Shown here in pieces: positions 1-8,471 of a stretch of 64,000 bases of DNA. The DNA lies in NCBI GenBank assembly GCA_030849465.1, contig JARVLF010000018.1, positions 620,001 to 684,000 of the forward strand. Reading direction: 5' to 3'. The stretch is from Moesziomyces globuligerus. Lineage: Eukaryota > Basidiomycota > Ustilaginomycetes > Ustilaginales > Ustilaginaceae. The translations under genes were made by a program, and so were the position numbers. The notes beneath the pieces were generated by a model, which saw nothing but the letters and a program-made list of their open reading frames with translations, was not told where the DNA came from and made no database searches. Numbering within the stretch: position 1 is the stretch's first letter; each line of letters opens with the position of its first letter.

Positions 1-161
1 CTACGAACGCAGGATTCTAATCCATCCCGAAACTCTTGCCTTTACCTCGACCCGTCCATTCCGACTCGACTCAATACCTTCACATCGACCACCTTCGACC
101 TTGCACTCGCACCATCACCACCGACACCACCGCAACCAACCACGCACTCTTGATCGCACAG

Positions 162-1396
162 ATGGCTCCTAAGGTCCGTGCTGCTGCTGCCGAGGTCTCC
201 CTCGGCCCCAACGTTGGTGAGGGCGAGCTCGTCTTCGGCGTTGCCCAGTAAGTATCACAGCCAGCACATCGCACAACATTCAGCACGTCGCAGTCAAATG
301 GCCATCACGCAGGGCAGATAAGGATCATGGCTGTATCATTCGCATCGCAGAGCACCAGGTCAGCATGGGGTCTGCAATGCCGCAGGGATGGAGCCTGGAC
401 GAGATGCGCACAGCACTTGGCTCAGCGTCGCGCATGGCCACACCGCAGGACGTCCATTTCAGGAGGAGGAGCTGGGACCTCATGATCAATCAACTCATCG
501 TGGGAACAGGTGGAAACAGGCAGGTCAGCAAACGTAACAAGGCGTTGGCAGTACTTCCTTTCTGGAGCGAGGAGGACAGATTGCTGGGGCTTGGACATCC
601 AGAAGGCTGTCGTGTATTTGGGCTATGGTCATTGCGACGTGCTGGACCTCTCGATCTCAACTCGGCAGGCATACTCATCCCCTTCGTATCGTCTCCGCAT
701 CATCTCTCAATAGCATCTTCGCCTCGTTCAACGACACCTTCGTCCACGTCACCGATATGTCGGGCAAGGAAACCGTCACCCGCGTCACTGGTAAGTCCAT
801 CTTCGACGGCATCACGTTCCGCACACATCGATCCGAGACAGGGTCATTAGCGACGATGGAGACGGCAACTTCGACGCGTCTTGCGCAAACCGTCAGCAAG
901 CCGAAAGTGTGCAGCGTCACTCGCACCACAGCTACGTTGCAACCTTCGGAAAGCCCGCCTTGTCGCAAGCAGCACCTCGCGTCTAGGCTTGCGCCGATAC
1001 TTGCGAATACGACCATCTCCGGATCGATGCGTTCCGCGAACGCCGCACACTTCACCTCCGACATCGTCCGACTTGGTTACTGACCTGTGCTCCTCCCTCT
1101 TTGATCCAATAGGTGGCATGAAGGTCAAGGCTGACCGTGACGAGTCGTCGCCCTACGCTGCCATGCTTGCCGCTCAGGACTGCGCTGTCCGCTGCAAGGA
1201 GGTCGGCATCACCGCCCTTCACATCAAGCTGCGTGCCACCGGTGGTACCGGCACCAAGACCCCCGGCCCCGGTGCCCAGGCCGCTCTCCGTGCGCTCGCC
1301 CGTGCCGGCATGCGCATCGGCCGCATTGAGGACGTCACCCCCGTCCCCACCGACTCCACCCGCAGAAAGGGTGGTCGCCGTGGTCGTCGTCTCTGA
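162..1396 (+). CDS. RPS14: 40S ribosomal protein S14 (uS11), three exons
   Basis: Small-subunit ribosomal protein of the 40S platform. Exons are 162-247, 714-790 and 1113-1396, joining to 148 codons plus no extra frame, close to the usual ~150. Both donors are GTAAGT; the acceptors are CAATAG and CCAATAG. Splicing restores the family core: [12 protein letters not shown], then [31 protein letters not shown], ending in the basic tail KGGRRGRRL. The start is the ATG giving [16 protein letters not shown]; a pyrimidine/CA-rich leader precedes it. The introns are 466 and 322 nt, far longer than other introns in the window (68-105 nt), as often seen in ribosomal protein genes. The joins reproduce a highly conserved protein exactly, so the model is firm. 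Confidence 0.96.
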
Positions 1397-2555
1397 TTTG
1401 CCTGTGCGCAGTTTCCACTGTCGTTGCACGGAGCATCTCAGCTGTCATCCATTGCACCCACGCCTTGCTTTGGCTCAACTCTCCCCTCGCCCCTTTTCTC
1501 ACTGCTTGATGGCCACGGTCGTCTAGCCAAGTCGTGTGGATTCGACCCGCGGCTTTGTATGCATATCACTAGCACACTCTCCCCCTTCCTCCATATCGGT
1601 CGCTGATCCGCGGCCTGAGCGGACTCCGCTCGAACCCTCCCAGCCGATCGTTGCTTCCAGCTACAGAAGTAAGCGGCACAAAACTATATTCTGCACCCAG
1701 GCATCACAAATCTCGAATGCTCAGGGACAGCAATGAAACGCATCTCAGTTCTCGCTCTTTGGTGCGTGCGAAGTCGTTAAAAGGGATTCGACACGCTGCA
1801 AGTTGAGGTCGTAGGAGCTCGAGGACATGAGAAAGAGGCAGGCAGGGCGTGAAGGTCGATCATCGGCTGATCGGGCGAAAGGTGGCAGGGATCGACGGGC
1901 AAAAAGGCAGCAGGAAGAATGCTCCGCAGCAAAACGGAAGAATTTGAGCATCCGCGTCGGCGTCCCTTGCCCTCACCTTGTCGGTGCCTCTTGCTGAACC
2001 ACCACAACTAGCAACTGCAACAATGTCGACATGACCATTCCGCAACGAACGTCTCTGACTGCTTCGAGGCGATAGCCCTCCTACGTCCAGCGTTCGACTG
2101 CTCGACACCAGCATGAATCTTGAGGTAATTACCCCATCCCCCCCCAAAACTTCTTCCTTATCCCGCTCTCCTTTTCTTCCCGCTCTCCTTTTTGGACAAA
2201 CCCCCTCTTCGGCAGAGACTGCTCTTTGCGACCTTTACGGGTCGGATCAAAGATGTTCGGTTTCATTTTCATGCCCCTGCTTCGCCATCGCTCCTTCGCG
2301 GGCGCGATGTCGGGGTGGGACGGAGAATTGGGGCAGACAAACGACACGGCATATCCGCGCTCCCGTATCAACCCCTCCTCCCTTACCCCGTGGAGGAACG
2401 GGTTCGTTGGTGAACGCACATCCTTCTCCTCCTTGCTCGCATCGTATCTGGCGTAGGCTCGACATCTGTACACATTGCTCAAACGACGCTCTACAAGGCA
2501 ATCGAACCCGTGATCTCCGCACTTGGCTTGTAATCGTGTGAAGGCGGGGGAAAAG
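1397..2555. other. Convergent intergenic region with a possible orphan exon
   Basis: This lies between the ends of RPS14 and the EVE-domain gene. The first 700 bases show only short random-looking frames. On the minus strand from about 2540 down to a stop at 2129, one frame is open and has coding character: Lys/Arg/Glu-rich, with a plausible mitochondrial or ribosomal-type composition. It has no upstream ATG of its own and I recognise no family. It is treated in the findings as a possible unannotated exon or decayed gene. Confidence 0.35.
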
Positions 2556-3464
2556 CTAGGCTGCGGTGCGACGACGTGACGAGCGTCGGAGTCCCTCGAT
2601 GGGCTGTGGCTCGGGATCGGGCTTGGTCCGCTTGGCTGGGGCTTGCTTGGACGAGACTGGTTTGGGCTTGGATGGTGGTTTAGCGTCGGCGTGGTGATCT
2701 TGGCCGGATGGTATTGGGGTTGGATTCTCGGGCTTGAGCTTTGGCTTTGGCGGTGCTTTTGCGGATGCGGTTGCGGGGTTCCACTTGCCAAGCCAATGGT
2801 CCCAGCCGCCGTTTCGGCTGAGCGCGAGCACCGCCTCGTACGCCTTCTCGTGCACGGGCTGTACGCTGAGTCTTCCGCGATTGAGCAAGGCCATCTCGCC
2901 GATCGCCTGGAGCTGGTCGTCGGAGAGGTAGGCTACATCGTCCCGCTCCTGCGGTGTCAGCGGTCTGCCATCGGCTGCCTTGCCTGCTAGCTTCTGCAGC
3001 AGGCCGAGCGGAACGAACCTCGCGAGCTTCTCGACGAACTCGACGTCGACGAGCCACCACTTTGGACTCGCCGCATCGCTCTTTGCATCGTAGTACGCAT
3101 GCCGCACGTCGAACGCCGAGGGATCGGGATAGCTCGAGGAACAGATCCGTGCCAGACCGGCAACGCCGGGGATCTTGGTGTTCGAGTGGTAGAAGAGCAC
3201 CGAATCGTTGAGCTGCATCTTGTCCTTCATGATGGTGCGCGCTTCGGGATTGCGCACGCCGTCCCACTTGGTCACGCCGCACGACGCGAGGTGGTCGATC
3301 GAGAACGCCACGTCTTGCCCGCGCTCCAGCCGCGTGTCGGGCTCGGCCTTCATGAGCCAGTGTGCGATCCGACCCGAGCCGTTGGCCGTCGTGGCCGCGG
3401 ACGAGGGCTCCGAGGGCTCCGAGGGCTCCGAGGGCTCCGCGGCTTGCTTGCGCTTCGGTGGCAT
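2556..3464 (-). CDS. EVE-domain protein, thymocyte nuclear protein 1 (THYN1) family
   Basis: 302-aa protein. Residues ~30-215 are an EVE domain (PUA-like fold). Visible family motifs are [15 protein letters not shown], the [19 protein letters not shown] block, [10 protein letters not shown] and the [10 protein letters not shown] core. EVE/THYN1 proteins are nuclear and linked to recognition of modified DNA bases; that role is family knowledge. The N-terminus carries four Ser-Glu-Pro repeats from a 9-bp tandem repeat. The Pro/Lys-rich tail ends in a basic cluster (RRSSRRR) that could be a nuclear localisation signal. The ATG at 3464 was chosen because it opens MPPKRKQ, a typical basic N-terminus. 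The frame stays open upstream, but that part has no coding character. Family assignment is firm; function in this fungus is inferred. Confidence 0.9.
   Translation of the reverse strand: MPPKRKQAAEPSEPSEPSEPSSAATTANGSGRIAHWLMKAEPDTRLERGQDVAFSIDHLASCGVTKWDGVRNPEARTIMKDKMQLNDSVLFYHSNTKIPGVAGLARICSSSYPDPSAFDVRHAYYDAKSDAASPKWWLVDVEFVEKLARFVPLGLLQKLAGKAADGRPLTPQERDDVAYLSDDQLQAIGEMALLNRGRLSVQPVHEKAYEAVLALSRNGGWDHWLGKWNPATASAKAPPKPKLKPENPTPIPSGQDHHADAKPPSKPKPVSSKQAPAKRTKPDPEPQPIEGLRRSSRRRTAA
3403..3438 (-). repeat. 9-bp coding minisatellite, four units
   Basis: Four perfect copies of the unit gagggctcc (plus-strand sense) lie in the EVE-domain gene and encode consecutive Ser-Glu-Pro triplets near the N-terminus. 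The unit length keeps the frame, so copy-number changes would only lengthen or shorten the disordered tail. Confidence 0.9.
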
Positions 3465-3788
3465 CGCTGCAAAGCGAGAGGCGTGCGCGAAGGTCCTTCG
3501 CAGCGACACAAGTAGCGCCGTGATGTTGATAAGATCGCACCCGGATCTGAGACAGCAAGACCGAAGCAGAAAGAGGTTCAGCTCAAGTGATGGAGCAGAG
3601 GCAATGTCAAGTGTCGTCGCGCTCAGATCACGGTCGGTGCCAAAATCCGCCATGCCTCCACACGCCGCTTGATCTGCACTTTTGCCAAAAGAGCAACAAG
3701 GCCAAATCGAGTTGTCGAGCTTCCGTTTCGCTTGGCGCTGGATACGAACTTTCTTGGCCACCACCAGCCTGTCCTGCACTGGCCTACG

Positions 3789-4723
3789 ATGTCGTACCGT
3801 CAAGCGTTCAGCGCGTTCTACGCGCGCAACTTCGAGCGACGTCCGTGGGTGACGCTCGCAGTGACCAACGGTACGCTCGGTGTGCTGGCCGATGCGGCGG
3901 CGCAGTCGCTCGAACGCATCAGCCAAGCGCAAACGCTCGAGAGACAGCGATCCCGCTCCGACTCCTCCCCAGCATCATCGACGTCAGCGCCAGCAGTGGC
4001 AACGTCGGCAACGTCGGCGACATCGGCATGGGACTGGTCGCGATCGGGACGCTTCGTGGCGTTCAACGTCGGCATGGCTCCTCTGCTGGCCGAATGGAAC
4101 CGATTCCTCGAGTTCCGCTTCCCCCTCCGCTCCGCCACCCCCGCCACCGCCGCAGCAAGCGCAGCAGCAACAGCCGCAGGTAAGCTCGGCAAAGTGAGCC
4201 TCCGCGCGCTCGGAAAGCGCGTAGCCATGGATCAGATCCTCTTGTAAGTCTCACCCCCCCCACCCTTCCCTTTGTACGCAAATCTGTAGCGAGACGCTCG
4301 CTGACCTTGACGTTGGAGTAGTGCTCCGATCGGCCTGGCGCTGTTTACGGGGAGCATGGGCGCGATGGAGCGCGGCACGCTCGACGGAGTCAAGGACAAG
4401 TTCGGCGAGATGTACATCCCCGCGCTGCTGGCCAACTGGCAGATGTGGCCGCTCGTCCAGCTGGTCAACTTCCGCTACATGCCTCTCAAGTAAGTCTCGT
4501 TATCACTCGATGGTCCTGCAGGTGGATCCGATCGCTGACCTGAGTCTGGTTCGTGTCCGGGTGGGTTAGATATCGTGTGCCGTTCGTATCGGCAGTCGGC
4601 ATCTTGTGGAACATCGGCCTCTCGCTCCTCTCCCAATCCACCCGCCCCAAGCAGTCTTCCGCACTCGCGGAATCACACGCGGTTCAACTCAGCACTCCCT
4701 CCCGCCCACCATCCACCCCTTGA
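3789..4723 (+). CDS. Mpv17/PMP22 family membrane protein, three exons
   Basis: Exons 3789-4243, 4322-4489 and 4570-4723 join to a 258-aa protein. Both introns (78 and 80 nt) start with GTAAGT; the first has a CTGAC-like branch site. Splicing restores the Mpv17/PMP22 signature: [16 protein letters not shown], then [39 protein letters not shown]. The N-terminus ([29 protein letters not shown]) is the usual first helix. Family members are four-helix proteins of the mitochondrial inner membrane or peroxisome; which applies here cannot be read from the sequence. A disordered Ser/Ala insert (residues ~50-80) and an Ala-rich stretch before exon 2 are lineage additions. Confidence 0.9.
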
Positions 4724-4894
4724 GCCATCAGCCTCTGCATCGCAATCAACCACAGCCACGTTCGGGGCCACTGTCGCGGTGCATTATCCTATCTCGATTG
4801 CATATGTGGCGACACGTTTGGGGCAACATCACTACTTGATATGACGCCAGACTTGGGCATCATCCGAACGAGCGGGGAGGAGTTTAAGCGGATG

Positions 4895-6313
4895 CTAGAG
4901 AGTTTCGGGCTCGGTGTTGAGCGCTTGCGCTTGTGCGTGCTGGTCGTCTTCGTCCATGGCGGTAGAGATGAACGCACCCTCGCTGCCGCGACGTGCTCCG
5001 TCGTAGGGGGCGCCTTCGGCAAAGCCAGCCGAGGAGCCGCCGCGGCTCATGCGTCTGGACTCGATGCCGCTACCGAGCTCGAAGCCCTGTACGCTGGGGG
5101 GAGCGCGCATGCTGCCGAGCGTCTCGGTGCTGTCGACGCTGCCGCGTCGCGAGGGCGAGGCGACCGCATAGGGGATCTCGCTACCCGTGGGGCTGAGCGG
5201 CGGCGTGCTGGTTCCGGTGGTCGCTGCCGTGCTTCCGGCCCTGCTGACGTTGTCGAACGCCGGGCTGCCGGACGCACCTCCGCCGAGTCGTGCCGACAGG
5301 CCTGGTGCAAAGGCGAGCGGCGTACTTCCGCGCGCTGGGAGTGCAAACGTCGGGATGGTCGTACCGCCGACGCCCGCCTCGCCGCCCATGAGTTCGCGTT
5401 CGCGCATCCTCTGTCGCTCGATGTAGGCGGCGCGCAACGCCACCTCCTGGTCGTCTGCCGTTCCCGCGCTGCCAGGACCGCCGCCACCGGTTCCGGTCGA
5501 CGAGACGCTGCCCGCCTCCGAGGGCGCGACGCTCGCGACATTGCGACCAAGCATGCTCGGCCCCGGCCCGAGCCTCATGGCCGAGTTGAACGCTTCCGAC
5601 GCCGAGTAGCCCGCGGAAAGCGGCGGCGAGGAGCCACGCGCCGAGACCGAGTAGGACGACGAGCCCGCCGTGGCCGAAGCGCTGCTGGCAGGGATACCGT
5701 ATCGGTCGGTGCCGCTCCGCGAGGGTGTCGATTCGACAAAGGGACTGGCGGGTTCGGAGGCCTCGAGCATGCTCGCCTTGGGTGACGCAGGTGGCTGGAC
5801 CGCCACCGAGAAGACCGAGGCCTCGCCAGGGCTTTGTGGTCGGAACGACGGCGTTCGAGGATCGAGCTCGGGAGGCACGCCGGGTACGGGCGCTCCGCCC
5901 TCGCCAAAGGCACCGACGCTGGTGTGGCCGGTCTCGAGACTGCGGCCGCCCTCGTCGGCGTCGGACGAGGTCTGCATGTCGGTGTCGGCACCGTGCGGGT
6001 CGATCACCCTGCCAGGGAGGCGGATGCCCGGAGCGAGCTGGTCGGCGTTGGGGATGCGCTCCAGATTGTCAGCGGTGAGCGCACGTCCACGGCGGTACTC
6101 GGCCACAGGATCGTACGGCTGGCCTGCATCAGCAGAGGGCAGGAAGTGAGGCGCAGAAGCGGATGCGGCAGGATCGACGGTGTAGGGCTCCTGCGGTGCG
6201 CGCTTCTGCAGATGCGACGTCTTGTTGTACTTGCGCGCGGACGAGTCGTCGCGCAGCGACTCGTCGGTCGCCATGGCGCTGTCCTGGATCGCTTCCGATG
6301 TCGGTGCCGACAT
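4895..6313 (-). CDS. Ser/Pro/Ala-rich protein of unknown function
   Basis: 472-aa product with no domain I recognise. It is mostly disordered and full of Ser-Pro and Arg-Arg-x-Ser sites, for example PSRRGSVDS and SRRMSRGGSS, suggesting heavy phosphorylation. A charged helix (VALRAAYIERQRMRERELMGG, around residue 310) is the only ordered-looking part, and the C-terminus is acidic (MDEDDQ). The ATG at 6313 opens MSAPTSEA. The frame remains open upstream to about 6640, but that stretch is His/Pro/Ser-rich and looks like leader sequence. Continuous high-GC third positions over 1.4 kb support a real gene. It shares a divergent intergenic region with BCP1. Confidence 0.75.
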   Translation of the reverse strand: MSAPTSEAIQDSAMATDESLRDDSSARKYNKTSHLQKRAPQEPYTVDPAASASAPHFLPSADAGQPYDPVAEYRRGRALTADNLERIPNADQLAPGIRLPGRVIDPHGADTDMQTSSDADEGGRSLETGHTSVGAFGEGGAPVPGVPPELDPRTPSFRPQSPGEASVFSVAVQPPASPKASMLEASEPASPFVESTPSRSGTDRYGIPASSASATAGSSSYSVSARGSSPPLSAGYSASEAFNSAMRLGPGPSMLGRNVASVAPSEAGSVSSTGTGGGGPGSAGTADDQEVALRAAYIERQRMRERELMGGEAGVGGTTIPTFALPARGSTPLAFAPGLSARLGGGASGSPAFDNVSRAGSTAATTGTSTPPLSPTGSEIPYAVASPSRRGSVDSTETLGSMRAPPSVQGFELGSGIESRRMSRGGSSAGFAEGAPYDGARRGSEGAFISTAMDEDDQHAQAQALNTEPETL

Positions 6314-7202
6314 TGTCGTGTGGCGATGGTCGTAGACGAGACTGATATGAGGAGGTGCGATCGGTTGGGTCACAGGGCTAGGTTGGAAGTTGTGCGCAAC
6401 TGGTGAAGCGTCGATCCGAGAGCCGATAGCGGTAGCGCGGTTGAGCGGTGGTGCGGAAGCTGGAGATAACGGCCGGTCCAGCGAGCCGTGGTTGACGACG
6501 TGGCTTGGTGGGCCTTGTGTGGCGTATGAATGCAAAGGTGAAAGATGAGGTGGCGAAGAGATGCAGATGGGCGCAAGGCGGATGGCGAGGGTGTGGAGTG
6601 TCGTGTCGGATGAGCGGAGCTTGATGAATCGGAACCACATGAAATCGTCGATCCAGTCTCAGCACAGCACAGCGCAGCATACTGTAGCGCAGGATAGCGC
6701 AGCATAGCAACACCCAGCTTGGGTCGTGCGAGGTGAGCGCGCTGTCTCTCTTGGCGCTCGAGCCTTCGCCGAGGCAATTGAGCGCAGTCGAGGCACCCAA
6801 GCTCGGACCGCCCTATAATAAATCAAATTGGCTCAAGTCGAAGCTGCCAGACTCGCGTCCTACTGCTGGCCGGCGCTGGCCGAACGTCGGGCTGCTCCAG
6901 CCTGTGATTCAGAAGGCATCTCTCGCACCTGCTGCCGTATCCGCTGTATGATCAGTACTGCTACATACTTCAGAGTCTGTCGTCGATCAGATTCTCTTAC
7001 TGACATATGGAAGAATCTTGCTCGCCATGTCGTAACGAGCAGGTAGAGGAGTTCGCTGTCGGCCGAGACAAAATGTCGCTTCTCCACATAGGCGCTCCTC
7101 CGAGTTCCGAACCACGCGTTAGAACTTTTTTGAACCCGAGCACTTTGCACCCCAAGCTTCCGCCTCGTTGTACTGCCAGCACCCACAGTGACTTATTGCA
7201 AC
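6314..7202. other. Divergent promoter region with GCA-type imperfect repeats
   Basis: 889 bases separate the start codons of the Ser-rich gene (minus) and BCP1 (plus). Positions 6655-6715 hold a degenerate run of cagcacagcgcagcata-like units. No RNA gene or convincing ORF was seen. Confidence 0.6.
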
Positions 7203-8204
7203 ATGCCGATCGACACGAAGCGCAAAGCAGAGGACGAGGAACCTCGAGCGGGCGGCTCGGACTACGACTCGGATGGATCCGAGGAGCCCGACTTTATCAA
7301 CGTCGACTTTGACTTCCGCGCGCCCGAGGAGATCGACTTCCAGGCTCTCAAGCGCCTCCTGCAGCAGCTCTTCTACACGCACAACACCAAGCTCAATCTC
7401 TCCGCACTCGCCGACCACATCGTAGACACATCCACCTCGCATGGCGTCGGCACCACCATCAAGGTCGTCGACGACGAAGACCAGGATCCGTATGCCTTTG
7501 TCTCGTCCATCACGCTCTCGAGCGAAAAGACGGCCGGCTCCGAGGCCGCCAACAGCCTGACCAAGTACCTGCTCGAAGTGTCCTCCAAGCCCTCCACAAA
7601 GTCTGTGCACGATGTCCTCAAGAGCGCTGCGTCGAGCGCGTCGACCAACGCACCCATCGTCGCGGTGCTGCACGAGCGCATGGTCAACATGCCTCCGCAA
7701 GTCGCACCGCCCCTGTACAAGATGCTGCTCGAAGAGATCCGTGCTTCGCTCGCAGCCACGTCTGCGCAGAACCCGTCGCACTTCCTCTTCTTCTCGCGCG
7801 TCTTCTCGGCCGACGCTTTCTCCGACGACGAGGCGATGGACGAGGATGACGATGACCAGCCCTATGGTCTCGCAGGCGCACGCAAGAGGAGAGCCAAACT
7901 CGCACGCCGCGAAGCCAAGAAGGCCGGTGCCAAGAAGGACGCCCCCAAGACACGCGCCATCTCGGACGGCATGGCGCTCAGCGGCGTCGAATCCGCAGAC
8001 GAAGAGCTCGGCCTCTTCCACCCGGAAGACGTCGCCATCGCAAAGTTGGCCAGCCACTCGCTCACCTTCCGCTTCCCACCCCCCGCAGACGCCGCCGACA
8101 GCTTCGAGGCCCCGCTCTTCGGTCGCGTCGCCCTCGTGCCTATCGACAAGATCGATGCGCTTCTCCAGCAGATCGACGCCGACCTCTCGGCACCCATGGC
8201 CTAG
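7203..8204 (+). CDS. BCP1: BCP1/BCCIP family nuclear chaperone and export factor
   Basis: 333-aa protein of the BCP1/BCCIP family. In yeast Bcp1 is a nuclear protein that chaperones ribosomal protein Rpl23 (uL14) and is needed for nuclear export of Mss4; this is family knowledge. Visible features are the acidic N-terminus (DYDSDGSEEPDF), the VDFDFRAPEEIDFQALKRLLQQLF block, the NMPPQVAPPLYKMLLEEI motif and the HFLFFSRVF motif. Residues ~220-260 are acidic then Lys/Arg-rich (ARKRRAKLARREAKKAG), a probable nuclear signal. The ATG at 7203 opens MPIDTKRKAEDEE. The upstream frame reaches 7188 only through a non-ATG codon. Length is slightly above the ~285 aa typical of the yeast protein because of this insert. 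Confidence 0.92.
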   Translation: MPIDTKRKAEDEEPRAGGSDYDSDGSEEPDFINVDFDFRAPEEIDFQALKRLLQQLFYTHNTKLNLSALADHIVDTSTSHGVGTTIKVVDDEDQDPYAFVSSITLSSEKTAGSEAANSLTKYLLEVSSKPSTKSVHDVLKSAASSASTNAPIVAVLHERMVNMPPQVAPPLYKMLLEEIRASLAATSAQNPSHFLFFSRVFSADAFSDDEAMDEDDDDQPYGLAGARKRRAKLARREAKKAGAKKDAPKTRAISDGMALSGVESADEELGLFHPEDVAIAKLASHSLTFRFPPPADAADSFEAPLFGRVALVPIDKIDALLQQIDADLSAPMA

Positions 8205-8345
8205 ACCTCGCCTCCATCCGCAATACATCGCTTCATTTGTGCTTGTCTGCTTTGTGTGTTGTCCCTCTTGTGCCTTGCTTGACGCGTGAGGTCAGGGCGT
8301 TCCATACCCCCACGCTACATAGGTTGCTCCTAATTCCCTTGTTAC

Positions 8346-8463
8346 ATCTTCGGCCATAGAACCTTGAAAGCACCGCATCCCGTCCGATCTGCGAAGTTAA
8401 GCAAGGTATCGCCTAGTCAGTACTGCGGTGGGGGACCACGCGGGAATCCTAGGTGCTGAAGTT
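8346..8463 (+). rRNA. 5S ribosomal RNA
   Basis: 118-nt RNA polymerase III gene. It contains the near-invariant fungal 5S blocks GAAAGCACCGCATCCCGTCC, GATCTGCGAAGTTAA and GGTGGGGGACCACGCGGGAA. Helix I closes between CTTCGGC at the 5' end and GCTGAAG at the 3' end, with one G-T pair. Another helix pairs CCTTG (17-21) with CAAGG (57-61). The gene stands alone, with no other rRNA nearby, matching the dispersed 5S arrangement known in several fungi. Seven T residues follow at once. Confidence 0.95.
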
Positions 8464-8464
8464 C

Positions 8465-8471
8465 TTTTTTT
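8465..8471 (+). terminator. RNA polymerase III terminator of the 5S gene
   Basis: Seven consecutive T residues start two bases after the end of the 5S RNA and lead into a long T/C tract to about 8515. This is the normal RNA polymerase III stop signal. Confidence 0.9.

Noticed and set aside
2480..2530. tRNA-like T-arm (minus strand reads cgggttcgatt)
   Set aside because: The T stem does not pair, there is no anticodon loop with T33 and no matching acceptor stem.
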